DNA of 64,000 nucleotides, from positions 62,001 through 126,000 of the forward strand of contig CAMYLK010000002.1 in NCBI GenBank assembly GCA_947259225.1, given 5' to 3'. Shown here piece by piece: positions 44,187-53,955 of the stretch. The DNA comes from an uncultured Desulfobulbaceae bacterium (GTDB lineage Bacteria; Desulfobacterota; Desulfobulbia; Desulfobulbales; Desulfobulbaceae). Below the pieces are notes generated by a model. The model saw only the letters and a list, made by a program, of their open reading frames with translations. It did no database searches and had not been told where the DNA came from. Numbering within the stretch: position 1 is the first letter of the stretch; every line of letters begins with the position of its first letter. Both the position numbers and the translations under genes were made by a program.

Positions 44187-45004
44187 TGAGTTACTTGTTG
44201 TTTCAAATCAGTTTTGTAGTCTATTTTGTAGCAATGTCAGCGTATATTGTCTTTTTTGTGTCACAAAAGAGTCATGTACGGCAGATTGCCCGCAAGATTT
44301 TTCTGGTGGCAGGTCTCCTGCATACCTTTAATATAGCAACCAGGTACTTTGAGGCGGGGCATACTCCCATCACCTCCCAGCATGAAACTGTTTCATTTTT
44401 TGCATGGTCCATTGCCTGGTGTTATCTTTCGTTCCGCTGGCGATACACGGTAAAAAATTTAGGGACCTTTGTCAGTGTCTTAACTGTTATTCTCATGTTT
44501 ATTGCTGCCCTGGCGTCCCGTGAGATAATTCCGCTTGTCCCGGCCCTGCAGAGCTGGTGGCTGCCGTTTCATGCATCTGTTTCCATTATCGCTGATGGAT
44601 TTCTGGCCCTTGCCTGTATAGGGGGGATAATGTATCTGCTGCAGGAAAGGGAGATCAAGCGCAAGCGCTTTGGTCTTTTTTATTCGCGCCTACCCTCCCT
44701 TGAAGCACTTGACAAGTTGAACCATCACTGTTTGTCAATAGGTTTTCCCCTGCTCACGCTGGGAATAATTTCCGGTTCAATCTGGGCAAAACAGGCATGG
44801 GGAGCGTACTGGCATTGGGATCCGAAGGAAACCTGGTCGCTGATAACCTGGTTTTTGTATGCGGCACTGGTGCATCAGCGTTTTACCGTAGGCTGGAGGG
44901 GGCGGCCTGCAGCAATAATGACTATTATCGCATTTCTGGCGGTGCTCTTTACCCTGTGGGGAGTAAATTATCTCCTTGGTGGAATTCATACTTATGCCTC
45001 GTGA
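44186..45004 (+). CDS. ccsA: Cytochrome c biogenesis protein CcsA/ResC-like
   Basis: 272 residues with about eight membrane helices. The WWD haem-handling motif is WGAYWHWDPKETWSLITWFLY (about 205-225). Conserved His residues are in ITSQHET and LPFHASVS, and also before the first helices. System II cytochrome c synthesis component that passes haem to the periplasm. A CcsB partner is not in the window. ATG 44186 overlaps the sirC stop by one base, and its end overlaps hemA by 11 bp. A HemX label is an alternative, since such genes next to hemA are often so named. Confidence 0.88.
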   Translation: MSYLLFQISFVVYFVAMSAYIVFFVSQKSHVRQIARKIFLVAGLLHTFNIATRYFEAGHTPITSQHETVSFFAWSIAWCYLSFRWRYTVKNLGTFVSVLTVILMFIAALASREIIPLVPALQSWWLPFHASVSIIADGFLALACIGGIMYLLQEREIKRKRFGLFYSRLPSLEALDKLNHHCLSIGFPLLTLGIISGSIWAKQAWGAYWHWDPKETWSLITWFLYAALVHQRFTVGWRGRPAAIMTIIAFLAVLFTLWGVNYLLGGIHTYAS

Positions 45005-46286
45005 TTCTATAGTCCTCCTCGGCGTTAACCACAAGACCACTCCACTCGAAATACGGGAAAAGCTTGCCTTGTCCGAAGGGTACGAAAATCCCCTGCAAGC
45101 CCTGGCATCAATTGACGGGATAAATGAGCATTACCTGGTATCGACCTGCAACAGGGTGGAAGTGTTATACACCACCGTGAATCCTGAAGAGACAAAGCAA
45201 AAGGTGCTGAAATTCCTGTTCGGAGATGCTGTGGCCCAGAACGATCTGGACAAATATGTGTATCACTACGAAAATGAAGAAGCGGTTCAGCATCTTTTTA
45301 TGGTTGCGTCAAGTCTGGATTCAATGATTGTCGGTGAGGCTCAGATTCTCGGCCAGTTGAAAGAGGCCTACAGGTATGCATCCGAGCAGAGAGCAAGCGG
45401 CACTGTCCTGAATAAACTCCTGCATAAGTCCTTTTTTGTTGCCAAAAGGGTACGTACTGAAACAAAAATCGGTGCCAGTGCCGTTTCCATAAGTTACGCC
45501 GCTGTGGAGCTCGCCCGCAAAATATTTGGCCAGCTGGACAACAAGTCAGTCATGCTGGTCGGGGCTGGAGAAATGGCTGAACTTGCTGCTGAACATCTGG
45601 TCGGCCAGGGAGTGGCAAACGTAGTGGTCGCCAACCGGACACTGGAGCGGGCAGTCAAGCTGGCCCGCCGTTTTAACGGCCAGGCTGTCTCCCTTGATGA
45701 ACTGATCGACCAGCTTGAGCATGTTGATATCGTTATCAGTTCAACCGGTGCAACCGGAACGATCCTCAGCAAGAATGATGTGAAACCGGTTATGCGGGAG
45801 AGGCGGAACAGGCCGATATTCTTCATTGATATCGCTGTTCCAAGAGATCTTGACCAGAATATTAATGACCTCGACAACGTTTACCTCTACGATATAGATG
45901 ACCTGCATAATGTCGTGGAGATGAACCGTGCCGAGCGAGACCGGGAGGCAGTAAAAGCGGAACGTATTGTTGCCGAGGAGACACTGAAATTCAGCCATTG
46001 GCTTGACAATATGGAGGTAAACCCGACCATTGTGGACTTGCGGAAAATGGCAGATGAGATATGCAGGGTTGAGCTTGAAAAGACCATTGGTAAAATAAAG
46101 GATATCAGTCCCAGGCAACAGAAATCCATTGAAAAGATGGCATCGGCCATTATGGCCAAGATGCTGCATAATCCCATGCAGTTCTTGAAAACAGATAACA
46201 GCAGATGTGTTGATCGCCGTGAGAGGATTACAACTGTCCGTGACATCTTTCAACTTGATGATCAGAACGATTCCACCGAAGAATGA
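44994..46286 (+). CDS. hemA: Glutamyl-tRNA reductase
   Basis: 430 residues. Starts SIVLLGVNHKTTPLEIREKLAL; the catalytic Cys52 is in YLVSTCNRVEVLY. The NADPH domain has MLVGAGEMAELAAEHLVGQG, ANRTLERAVKLARRF and ISSTGATG, and the dimerisation domain closes with RMADEI and KMLHNPMQFLK. First committed step of the C5 route to 5-aminolaevulinate. ATG 44994 overlaps ccsA; the next gene overlaps by 4 bp. The order sirC-ccsA-hemA ties haem supply to cytochrome c maturation. Confidence 0.97.
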   Translation: MPRDSIVLLGVNHKTTPLEIREKLALSEGYENPLQALASIDGINEHYLVSTCNRVEVLYTTVNPEETKQKVLKFLFGDAVAQNDLDKYVYHYENEEAVQHLFMVASSLDSMIVGEAQILGQLKEAYRYASEQRASGTVLNKLLHKSFFVAKRVRTETKIGASAVSISYAAVELARKIFGQLDNKSVMLVGAGEMAELAAEHLVGQGVANVVVANRTLERAVKLARRFNGQAVSLDELIDQLEHVDIVISSTGATGTILSKNDVKPVMRERRNRPIFFIDIAVPRDLDQNINDLDNVYLYDIDDLHNVVEMNRAERDREAVKAERIVAEETLKFSHWLDNMEVNPTIVDLRKMADEICRVELEKTIGKIKDISPRQQKSIEKMASAIMAKMLHNPMQFLKTDNSRCVDRRERITTVRDIFQLDDQNDSTEE

Positions 46287-46783
46287 CAACAAATGACAGA
46301 GAATCCATTCTGGAGGAAGAAATACTAATCTTGCGGAATTCCGGGGAGATCCCAGAAATCGCTCTGTACACAAGCCTCTACTACCTTGAAGAAGACGAGG
46401 AAGGTCCGCAACTGTCTCTCCATGATGGTGAATTGTACCTTTTGTACGATGCGGCCATTGCGCGGGCGCGGGAAATCGTCCTGCGCGATCTTGATCCTGC
46501 CAACCGTGATCTGAGCTTATACAGGGGGCCGACCCGCTCGATTGTAAACTGGTACCGACTGCAGAATTTATGCAGGAGGATCGGTATGGAGTGCCAGGGG
46601 TTTAAGGAAAAGGTATCCCATGCTTTCCTTTTCTACATGGAGCGTGAATTCACGGACACGCAACAGGAATTGCGCATATCCTCGGTCAACTGTACTGCCG
46701 AAGAGATCAGGTTATTCTGTGAGCAGCTCTGTATTGATATGGACAGCCTGCCCGACGGTTGGACTTGCTTATGCAGGGAATAA
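46283..46783 (+). CDS. Hypothetical protein coupled to hemA
   Basis: 166 residues, soluble and acidic, with mixed helices. It contains a helical middle (YDAAIARAREIVLRDLDPANRDLSLYRGPTRSIVNWYRLQNLCRRIG) and three late cysteines (SSVNCTAEE, FCEQLCIDMDSLPDGWTCLCRE). It overlaps the hemA stop by 4 bp, so it is translated with hemA, and it is the last gene of that operon. No family recognised. A role in haem metabolism or cytochrome maturation is a guess from position. Confidence 0.7.
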   Translation: MTTNDRESILEEEILILRNSGEIPEIALYTSLYYLEEDEEGPQLSLHDGELYLLYDAAIARAREIVLRDLDPANRDLSLYRGPTRSIVNWYRLQNLCRRIGMECQGFKEKVSHAFLFYMEREFTDTQQELRISSVNCTAEEIRLFCEQLCIDMDSLPDGWTCLCRE

Positions 46784-46956
46784 TTAAGCTCAGGAAAATA
46801 CATTTCAGAAAAACGTACTCCGTATTATTATTCTCTTTATGACGAAGTATTCTAATTAATCAGCACATTAGCAGTGATACGGAATCAGCATCACACTGGT
46901 AATTGGCATTATCGTGTATACAGTTTCAGATATCATTCTACCTGAAGGAGAAGATC

Positions 46957-48561
46957 ATGGAACAGAAAGAGTGTGCCTGGCAGCAGAGTCGCTACGGTCT
47001 GGAAAATCACGGTCTGACAAACCTCAACGAAGTATTCTGGAATTTGCCCACCCCGAGGCTGTACGAAAAAATACTGACCAGGGGCGAAGGGCGTCTGTCT
47101 CATCTTGGTCCTATTACAGTACGTACGGGGCATCATACCGGCCGTTCAGCTAATGATAAGTTTGTAGTACAGGAAAAAATACCCCAGGAGGATATCTGGT
47201 GGGGCGCAGTAAACCCGCCCATTTCTCCGGAACATTTTGACCAGCTGCACAAACGCATGGTCATGCACCTGCAGACTCAAGATCTGTATGTACAGGACTG
47301 TTTTGCCGGTGCGGATGCCGACTTCCGCCTACCGGTTCGTATCATTACCCAGTATGCATGGCACAGCCTCTTTGCGCGGAACATGTTCATTCAGGCAACA
47401 CCAACGGAACTGGCTGAGCACATTCCCGAATTTACCGTGATCAACGCTCCACGCTTCCATGCTTCACCCAGCCTGGACGGCACCAACTCGGAAACATTTA
47501 TTATAATAAACTTAAAAAAGAAATTGATTCTGATCGGTGGTACAAGCTATGCCGGGGAGACGAAAAAGTCGATCTTTACGGTCATGAACTACCTGATGCC
47601 GAAAAAAGGAGTCCTGCCCATGCATTGTTCCGCAAACATTGGCAAGGATGATGATACCGCTCTTTTCTTCGGACTCAGTGGTACCGGAAAGACCACCTTG
47701 TCCGCAGATGCCAGCCGAATCCTGATCGGTGACGATGAACACGGCTGGAGTGATAACGGCGTTTTTAATTTTGAGGGTGGTTGTTATGCCAAGCTGATCA
47801 AGTTATCACCGGAAGCCGAACCTGAGATCTATTCGACCACCAGGAAGTTCGGTACGATACTTGAAAATGTTGCGCTGGATGCCTGCACCAGAATGATTGA
47901 TCTTGACGACGATACCTTTACAGAAAACACGAGGGGTTCGTACCATATTTCCTCAATACCAAATGCCAGCAGAGAAGGGCTTGGTGGGCATCCCAGGGCG
48001 ATAATTTTTCTTTCAGCCGATGCTTTCGGGGTATTGCCACCGATTTCTAAACTGACCAGGGAACAGGCCATGTATCATTTTCTATCTGGGTATACTGCCC
48101 GTGTTGCCGGAACTGAACGGGGCGTTACAGAACCATCACCTGTCTTCAGTGCCTGCTACGGTGCACCGTTCATGCCATTGCATCCCATGCGCTATGCTGA
48201 ACTGCTTGGTAAAAAACTTGAGAAACACGGTTCCCATGTGTGGCTGATTAATACCGGCTGGACAGGTGGACCCTACGGCGTTGGGGAACGAATGCCAATC
48301 AACCATACCAGGGCAATGGTGAATGCGGCTCTAGACGGTAAGCTTGATAACGTGCCAACTGAACAGGATCGTTTTTTCGGTCTGCATATACCCCTGCAGT
48401 GTCCTGAGGTCCCTGCCAAGGTTCTCAATCCGCGCAATACCTGGGCCAATCCGGAGGAGTATGATAAACAGGCGGGTAAACTGGCAGAAATGTTTGCCGG
48501 CAACTTTAAACAGTTTGCTGGGCAGACGAGTTCTGAAATAAATAATGCAGGGCCGTCCTGA
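46957..48561 (+). CDS. pckA: Phosphoenolpyruvate carboxykinase (ATP)
   Basis: 534 residues, full length. Interconverts oxaloacetate and phosphoenolpyruvate with ATP. LGPITVRTGHHTGRSANDKFVV (substrate Arg), NLKKKLILIGGTSYAGETKKSIFTVMNYLMP, the kinase P-loop FFGLSGTGKTTLSAD, GDDEHGWSDNGVFNFEGGCYAK (metal Asp), and TEPSPVFSACYGAPFMPLHP are intact. GAAGGAGAAGATC before ATG 46957 gives a strong ribosome site. Monocistronic. Confidence 0.98.
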   Translation: MEQKECAWQQSRYGLENHGLTNLNEVFWNLPTPRLYEKILTRGEGRLSHLGPITVRTGHHTGRSANDKFVVQEKIPQEDIWWGAVNPPISPEHFDQLHKRMVMHLQTQDLYVQDCFAGADADFRLPVRIITQYAWHSLFARNMFIQATPTELAEHIPEFTVINAPRFHASPSLDGTNSETFIIINLKKKLILIGGTSYAGETKKSIFTVMNYLMPKKGVLPMHCSANIGKDDDTALFFGLSGTGKTTLSADASRILIGDDEHGWSDNGVFNFEGGCYAKLIKLSPEAEPEIYSTTRKFGTILENVALDACTRMIDLDDDTFTENTRGSYHISSIPNASREGLGGHPRAIIFLSADAFGVLPPISKLTREQAMYHFLSGYTARVAGTERGVTEPSPVFSACYGAPFMPLHPMRYAELLGKKLEKHGSHVWLINTGWTGGPYGVGERMPINHTRAMVNAALDGKLDNVPTEQDRFFGLHIPLQCPEVPAKVLNPRNTWANPEEYDKQAGKLAEMFAGNFKQFAGQTSSEINNAGPS

Positions 48562-48709
48562 GCAGATGTGAATCTGTGGTGTCGTTTCCGGACAGTGGAT
48601 TTCAGGTTTGATAGTGCCTGTAACCATTCCAAATATTTACGTAAAGTCAATTGATGCGTGTTTGATTGTTTTCCCTTTACATTCGGGAAATATAGTTGTT
48701 ACCATATAA

Positions 48710-48766
48710 ATTGAACATTAAATTCATGAAATTGGTGTTCAATCTTATAAGGTGCGCTCTGCACCT
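48710..48766 (+). promoter_or_regulatory. Leader dyads upstream of the TPR/MshEN-like gene
   Basis: ATTGAACA (48710-48717) is repeated inverted as TGTTCAAT (48736-48743), and AGGTGC/GCACCT (48750-48755, 48761-48766) forms a hairpin 17-23 bp before the start codons. An operator and/or translational control structure is plausible. Confidence 0.35.
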
Positions 48767-48782
48767 GTGAATTTTAAGTGGG

Positions 48783-50207
48783 TTGAAAGTGAGCAAAGAA
48801 GAAGCAAAACATTTTTACAGACAGGGCCTTCGGCTGCTCAGCTCTGAGCGTTATGCAGAAGCTATCGAATTCTTTACCAAAGCCGTTGAACTTGATCCTG
48901 AATTCATCGATGCCTACAGTAACCGTGGTGAACTCTATAAGATGATAGGCCGTTATGTAGAGGGCAATACGGATACAGAGACCGCGAAGGCTCTACGCTC
49001 CGGCAAGCTGTCTTCAAGAACGACCGGGAAGAGAGAGACATCCAAACTCAATATGGATGATGTTGAAAGCATCTATGACGCGGTATACTCTGAAGGGGAT
49101 GATAATGAAGATCCCATCGAATTTGACGGAGATGTCTACGATTATGTCTTTTCAGATGACTCCCTGGACACTGAAGAAGCATGGGACGGTCTTATTCACG
49201 ATGATTCAGAAACCCGAGGTTTCCCGGCTATTCTCGAATTTCTTGGTAAAGGTCGAGAAGAGGTTTCCGGAGCACTGCTCTTTCAGCCAACCAAGGAAGA
49301 TCTCACTATAACAAAGGATGACGGCAGTATTGACCGCATAGTTTATCTGGAACAGCTCAGCTGCATCAGGTATGCCGGTATCCCCTCAGAATTCGATAAA
49401 CAACCAAATGATTCTTGCCATATTGAAATTATTGAAACCAATGATGGTAATATTTACCATGAGGCCATACATCCTGAGCAGGAGATGGGCAATATTCTGC
49501 TGGGTTTTTCAACAAAAGAACATACCCGTTTCAAGTATTCACTGCTCCCGATAGGTAATATTAAAAAACGCCGACAGGAACGTTATCTCGGTGATATTCT
49601 TGTTGAAAAAAGATTTATCGCCGGTGATGCCCTGAAAAGTGCACTTGAAGAGCATCAACAGTTGAGAAAAATGAAGTTCGGCAAAATTATTGCCAAGAAA
49701 GCGCAAATCCTCTACTCGGCCGTAGAACTCGAACTGAAAAAGGCTTACGAAGGCAACATGCAGGGGCTCAAGATCGGTGAAATCCTGCTGGCAGCCGGAC
49801 TGGTCAATGAAGAACAGATTCTCGAAGCACTTCAGTATCAGGAAAGCCTGCAAAACAAGAAAATCGGACAGTTTCTGATTGAAAAGGGAATAATTCAGGA
49901 AAAAGAAATATACGTCTCTCTTGCGGAACAGTTAAGAATCCCATTTGTAGATTTAAGAAAGATAAAGGTGAATAAAGTTATTTTATCTCTTCTTCCCCGG
50001 GACATAATACTGCAGTTAAAAGTGATGCCCATAGCTGTAAAAGAGTCATCTCTCATAGTGGCAACACTGCGTCCCGATATAGGGCCCCTCTGTGAAATTG
50101 TCTTGAAAAATTCACAGTTTACAGATGTCCAGTTTGTTCTTGCCCAGCCAACTCACCTCAAAAATATTATCAATATGCTCTACGTCGTTAAGGGTGTTGG
50201 CAAGTAA
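48783..50207 (+). CDS. TPR protein with MshEN/GspE-N-like tandem modules
   Basis: 474 residues. Two TPR-like helices (about 8-45: FYRQGLRLLSSERYAEAIEFFTKAVELDPEFIDAYSNRGELYKMIG) are followed by an acidic linker (about 85-140). A beta-rich region (about 150-255) comes next, then three related helical modules opening YLGDILVEKRFIAGDALKSALEEH, KIGEILLAAGLVNEEQILEALQYQ and KIGQFLIEKGIIQEKEIYVSLAEQ. The last continues into RIPFVDLRKIKVNKVILSLLPRD, the GspE/PilB N-terminal (MshEN) form that can bind c-di-GMP. No ATPase is attached. No ATG near the start: TTG 48783 or GTG 48789. Role in secretion, motility or second-messenger signalling is inferred. Confidence 0.78.
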   Translation: MKVSKEEAKHFYRQGLRLLSSERYAEAIEFFTKAVELDPEFIDAYSNRGELYKMIGRYVEGNTDTETAKALRSGKLSSRTTGKRETSKLNMDDVESIYDAVYSEGDDNEDPIEFDGDVYDYVFSDDSLDTEEAWDGLIHDDSETRGFPAILEFLGKGREEVSGALLFQPTKEDLTITKDDGSIDRIVYLEQLSCIRYAGIPSEFDKQPNDSCHIEIIETNDGNIYHEAIHPEQEMGNILLGFSTKEHTRFKYSLLPIGNIKKRRQERYLGDILVEKRFIAGDALKSALEEHQQLRKMKFGKIIAKKAQILYSAVELELKKAYEGNMQGLKIGEILLAAGLVNEEQILEALQYQESLQNKKIGQFLIEKGIIQEKEIYVSLAEQLRIPFVDLRKIKVNKVILSLLPRDIILQLKVMPIAVKESSLIVATLRPDIGPLCEIVLKNSQFTDVQFVLAQPTHLKNIINMLYVVKGVGK

Positions 50208-50346
50208 ATCGCTGGAAATCTGTCTGACTTTTTCTTCCAAAAACATTGGTCGCTTGATTCTTTACATATTCTGCCTGTATAGAATCATACAGAACCTTAT
50301 GGATTTCATTCCCAGGCAGAAATAATCAAATAAGCTGTGAAAGTCA

Positions 50347-50811
50347 TTATTCAAAAAGAAGGTCAGGTATCACTATCCAGGCAACTGACCATTGATATTT
50401 TTCTTTCTCCAGACAGACAACACCGGAGTTGGTAAACGAAACCACGTTTCGTTCTGGATCGCCGGCAAGAAGTAAACCGGCAAGCTTGTTCAGGAAAGGG
50501 AGATGCCCGACAATCATGACCGGGTCCTCCAGTTCGCTTAAACTCTCCGCAACAGGGTGAACATCATCGTTCGGATTCAAGCCGGGTACCGAGATTGTTC
50601 CGTGTACCGGCGACAGATGATGGGCAAAGATCATAGCTGTTTCTTCAGCCCGTTTTTTGCCGCTATGCCTGATCTCCGTGACCGTAAAGGAATGTTTGCC
50701 AATCCAGGCAGCTATTTTTTCTGAATCGCGGAACCCCTCTTCACTTAATGGGCGTATCGGATCCTCGTCTTTGCTTTTTGCTTCACCATGCTGCACAAGT
50801 AATACTTTCAT
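50347..50811 (-). CDS. sixA: Phosphohistidine phosphatase SixA
   Basis: 154 residues of the histidine phosphatase superfamily. The RHG-type motif is VQHGEAKSKDEDPIRPLSEEGF (catalytic His in QHG), with IRHSGKKRAEETAMIF and VMIVGHLPFLNKLAGLLLAGD (second His). Matches SixA-type short enzymes that dephosphorylate phosphohistidine proteins. The Arg of RHG is Gln here, as in several family members. Divergent from putA. Confidence 0.9.
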   Translation of the reverse strand: MKVLLVQHGEAKSKDEDPIRPLSEEGFRDSEKIAAWIGKHSFTVTEIRHSGKKRAEETAMIFAHHLSPVHGTISVPGLNPNDDVHPVAESLSELEDPVMIVGHLPFLNKLAGLLLAGDPERNVVSFTNSGVVCLEKEKYQWSVAWIVIPDLLFE

Positions 50812-50935
50812 TTCCTTCTCCCTATACTCAAGTAACTGAACTTGAATTTAACTCTCTTCTCCTGTCATGTTCGTGATATACTAATTATATCAAAAGGAAA
50901 TTCAATTGCCTAATTCAGCAGTACGGAGCACCAAT

Positions 50936-53917
50936 ATGACAGGGAGTGCAATACATGATCGACGCAACAGGCGTATAATGGAACTCGGCGAAAAGTACTG
51001 GCAGAAAATGCGGGGACAAAAGCCAAAGCTCTTTGACCGGCATTACTGGCAGGGACAACTCCTGGACTGGGTCATGAAAGATGAATCATTCAAGGTGGAT
51101 GCCTTCCGATTTGTCGATGTTCTGCCTTCCCTGCAGTCAAGCTCAGCCATCGCATCACACGTAAGCGAGTATCTCCTTAAAGATGGTCGTGAACTCCCCT
51201 TTGCGTTGCGTACAGCCCTCAATATGGCTGCCGGCGGAGTCATGTCACCACTGGCTGCCCGGGCTATTCGTACCAACGTGACAGACATGGCCCGCCGTTT
51301 TATCTGTGAAAGTGAAAGTACGAAAGCACTGAAGGTATTTACAAAGCTGATGAAAAAGAACCTGACCTTCACAGCTGATATTCTTGGAGAGGCAACGACC
51401 AGTGATGGTGAGGCGGAACGTTATCTGCAGAAGTACCTTGATCTCATCGAACTGCTTGGAGCTGCGGCTGAGAAATGGCCTGAAAACCCTGTCCTTTATC
51501 AATCCCCTGCGGGGCCGCTGCCCAAGGTGAACATATCAGTAAAAATATCGGCCCTTGACCCGTATATGGACGGTGTGGATCACGAAGGTTCTGTTGCCAG
51601 GCTGAAGGAACGTCTGCTTCCGGTGTTGCGCCTTGCCAGGGAAAAGAATGTGTTTATCAACTTTGACCTGGAGCAGTGGGCCGCTCACAACATTACCTAT
51701 GACCTTTTTGAGGAGGTGGTCAACCATCAGGACCTTATTGACTGGCCTCATATTGGTCTTGTTATACAGGCCTACCTGAAGACAAGCGATCAGGACTGTG
51801 ACCGTCTCCTGAAGCTGAGCAATAAGAGGGGCACCCCTTTTACCGTTCGTCTGGTCAAGGGGGCGTACTGGGATTATGAAGTGGTGCATGCCAGGCAGAA
51901 CGGTTTTTCCTGCCCGGTTTTCACCAACAAAGGGCTCACCGATGCCAATTATGAGAATCTGAGTGTTAAACTGATCGACAATCACATGCTCATTGTTCCT
52001 GCTTTTGCCAGTCATAACCTGCGTTCACTGGTCCATGCCATAGTAGTGGCAGAAGAGAAAGGATTGGACAGAACAGGAATTGAACTGCAGATGCTCTACG
52101 GCATGGCCGAACCGGAACGCAAGGTCTTTGCAGAAGACGGCTACCGGGTGCGGATTTATGCCCCCATTGGTGACCTTCTTCCCGGCATGGCCTACCTTGT
52201 ACGACGTCTCCTGGAAAATACATCAAACAGCGGTTTTCTGCGCCAGAGTTATCACGACGAAATATCTATTACCTCCCTGCTCGAAGCTCCTGTCCTTGAA
52301 CCTGAACTGACAGAGCAGGGCAATCAAGGTCCTGGAGATATTGACTCTCCTTTTATCAATGCAAGCCTTCTTGATTTTTGCGAAGAGCAGGTGCGGGATA
52401 CATTTGTCGCGGCAATTGCCAGGATGGAACAGCAACTGCCTTACGAGGTACCTGTAGAGGTTAACGGCACTGCCACAATGATGGAAGACAGGAAGCTCCA
52501 TGTGTCACCTAATGATCCCACCGTGAAAGCAACACTGGTAAGCCAGGCGTCTGTGTCGTACGTGAATGATGCCTTACAGACAGCCCGAATGGCCTTTCCA
52601 GGCTGGCGGGACGGGACGCTGCGAAAGAGAGCCGAGCTCCTTGAAAAGCTGGCTCTGCGGCTTGAAGAGAACCGCTTTTATCTTGCTGCGCTGCAGACGC
52701 ATGAAGTTGGCAAGCCGTGGCGGGAGGCAGATGCTGATGTGGCTGAAGCCATTGATTTCTGCCGGTATTATGCCCGGCAGTCTCTCATGGAGTTGGGGCC
52801 GGTTAAGCAGGGAAACCTCGCCGGAGAGGATAATGTCCTTTTTTATGAGGGGCGAGGGCCGACAGTCATTATCGCCCCATGGAACTTTCCTCTGGCCATT
52901 CTCTGCGGCATGTCAACGGCAGCTCTTGTTGCTGGCAACACAGTGCTTATTAAACCGGCCACAGCATCTTCGGCTGTTGCCCATGTTTTCTACGAGCATC
53001 TTTTGGCAGCAGGTATTCCCCCTGGTGTGGTCCAGTTTCTCCCGGGCTCAGGTGAGCAAATAGGCAGCTACCTGGTGAAACATCCTGACATCGCTCAAAT
53101 AGCCTTTACAGGCTCCAAGGAGGTTGGGCTTGAAATAATAGAGCAGGCAGCAAAAACACGTACTGCCCAGGCAGAGGTAAAGAAAGTGGTGTGTGAGATG
53201 GGCGGCAAGAACGCGATTATTGTTGATGAAGATGCGGATCTTGACGCAGCCCTCAAAGGAGTAATGCAGTCAGTTTTCGGGTATGCCGGGCAGAAGTGCT
53301 CTGCCTGTTCGCGCCTTATTATTGTTGGGCAAATCTATGACGCTTTCAGGAACCGTCTGCTGGAAGCCTGTAAAAGCCTGCCTCTCTTACAGGCTACAAA
53401 TCCAGGCTGCAGGTTGGGCCCTGTAATAGATCAAAGGTCTTATGAACGTCTCATCAAGCTTATTAATGAACCTCCGGACGGGGCCAGGCTTTTGTTCAAA
53501 GGAGAGGTACCTGAAACCGGATTTTTCGTGCCGCCTGCAATCTTTGAAGTAACCGACGCACAAAACCTGATGATGCAGCTGGAATTTTTCGGACCGGTCC
53601 TGACTGTCATCCAAGCTGAGAACTTCCTGGCAGCAGTTGATATAGCCAACAATACAGAGTTTGCCCTGACCGGGGGGGTATATACGCGAAAACCAGGGCA
53701 CATGAATTTGTCGCGGGAGAAGTTCAAGGTCGGCAACCTGTATATAAACCGCGGCTGCACCGGTGCCATTGTCGACCGGCAGCCGTTTGGCGGTTTCGGC
53801 ATGAGCGGGACCGGTACCAAGGCCGGCGGCCCTGGATATCTCCTCAATTTTGCTCATCCACGATGTGTGACGGAAAACACCATGCGCAGCGGGTTTACCC
53901 CTGACCTGCAGTTGTGA
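50936..53917 (+). CDS. putA: Bifunctional proline dehydrogenase / P5C dehydrogenase PutA
   Basis: 993 residues. The proline dehydrogenase barrel (about 85-420) has VNISVKISALDPYMDG, NVFINFDLEQW, FTVRLVKGAYWDYE, FASHNLRSL, YGMAEPERK and AYLVRRLLENTSN. The aldehyde dehydrogenase part (about 500-970) has IIAPWNFPLAILCGM, VQFLPGSGEQIG, AFTGSKEVGLEI, EMGGKNAIIV and the catalytic Cys in GYAGQKCSACSRL. It converts proline to glutamate. It lacks the ribbon-helix-helix DNA-binding domain of E. coli PutA, so it is not autoregulatory. ATG 50936 after CGGAGCACCAAT is preferred over TTG 50906. Confidence 0.96.
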   Translation: MTGSAIHDRRNRRIMELGEKYWQKMRGQKPKLFDRHYWQGQLLDWVMKDESFKVDAFRFVDVLPSLQSSSAIASHVSEYLLKDGRELPFALRTALNMAAGGVMSPLAARAIRTNVTDMARRFICESESTKALKVFTKLMKKNLTFTADILGEATTSDGEAERYLQKYLDLIELLGAAAEKWPENPVLYQSPAGPLPKVNISVKISALDPYMDGVDHEGSVARLKERLLPVLRLAREKNVFINFDLEQWAAHNITYDLFEEVVNHQDLIDWPHIGLVIQAYLKTSDQDCDRLLKLSNKRGTPFTVRLVKGAYWDYEVVHARQNGFSCPVFTNKGLTDANYENLSVKLIDNHMLIVPAFASHNLRSLVHAIVVAEEKGLDRTGIELQMLYGMAEPERKVFAEDGYRVRIYAPIGDLLPGMAYLVRRLLENTSNSGFLRQSYHDEISITSLLEAPVLEPELTEQGNQGPGDIDSPFINASLLDFCEEQVRDTFVAAIARMEQQLPYEVPVEVNGTATMMEDRKLHVSPNDPTVKATLVSQASVSYVNDALQTARMAFPGWRDGTLRKRAELLEKLALRLEENRFYLAALQTHEVGKPWREADADVAEAIDFCRYYARQSLMELGPVKQGNLAGEDNVLFYEGRGPTVIIAPWNFPLAILCGMSTAALVAGNTVLIKPATASSAVAHVFYEHLLAAGIPPGVVQFLPGSGEQIGSYLVKHPDIAQIAFTGSKEVGLEIIEQAAKTRTAQAEVKKVVCEMGGKNAIIVDEDADLDAALKGVMQSVFGYAGQKCSACSRLIIVGQIYDAFRNRLLEACKSLPLLQATNPGCRLGPVIDQRSYERLIKLINEPPDGARLLFKGEVPETGFFVPPAIFEVTDAQNLMMQLEFFGPVLTVIQAENFLAAVDIANNTEFALTGGVYTRKPGHMNLSREKFKVGNLYINRGCTGAIVDRQPFGGFGMSGTGTKAGGPGYLLNFAHPRCVTENTMRSGFTPDLQL

Positions 53918-53955
53918 GAAGAGACGTACTGCTGCTGGCAAGACTGAGAGGGATT

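Noticed and set aside
45741-46373. 210-codon minus-strand frame opposite hemA and the following gene
   Set aside because: Crosses the hemA/hypothetical gene junction and has no domain or ribosome site; shadow frame.
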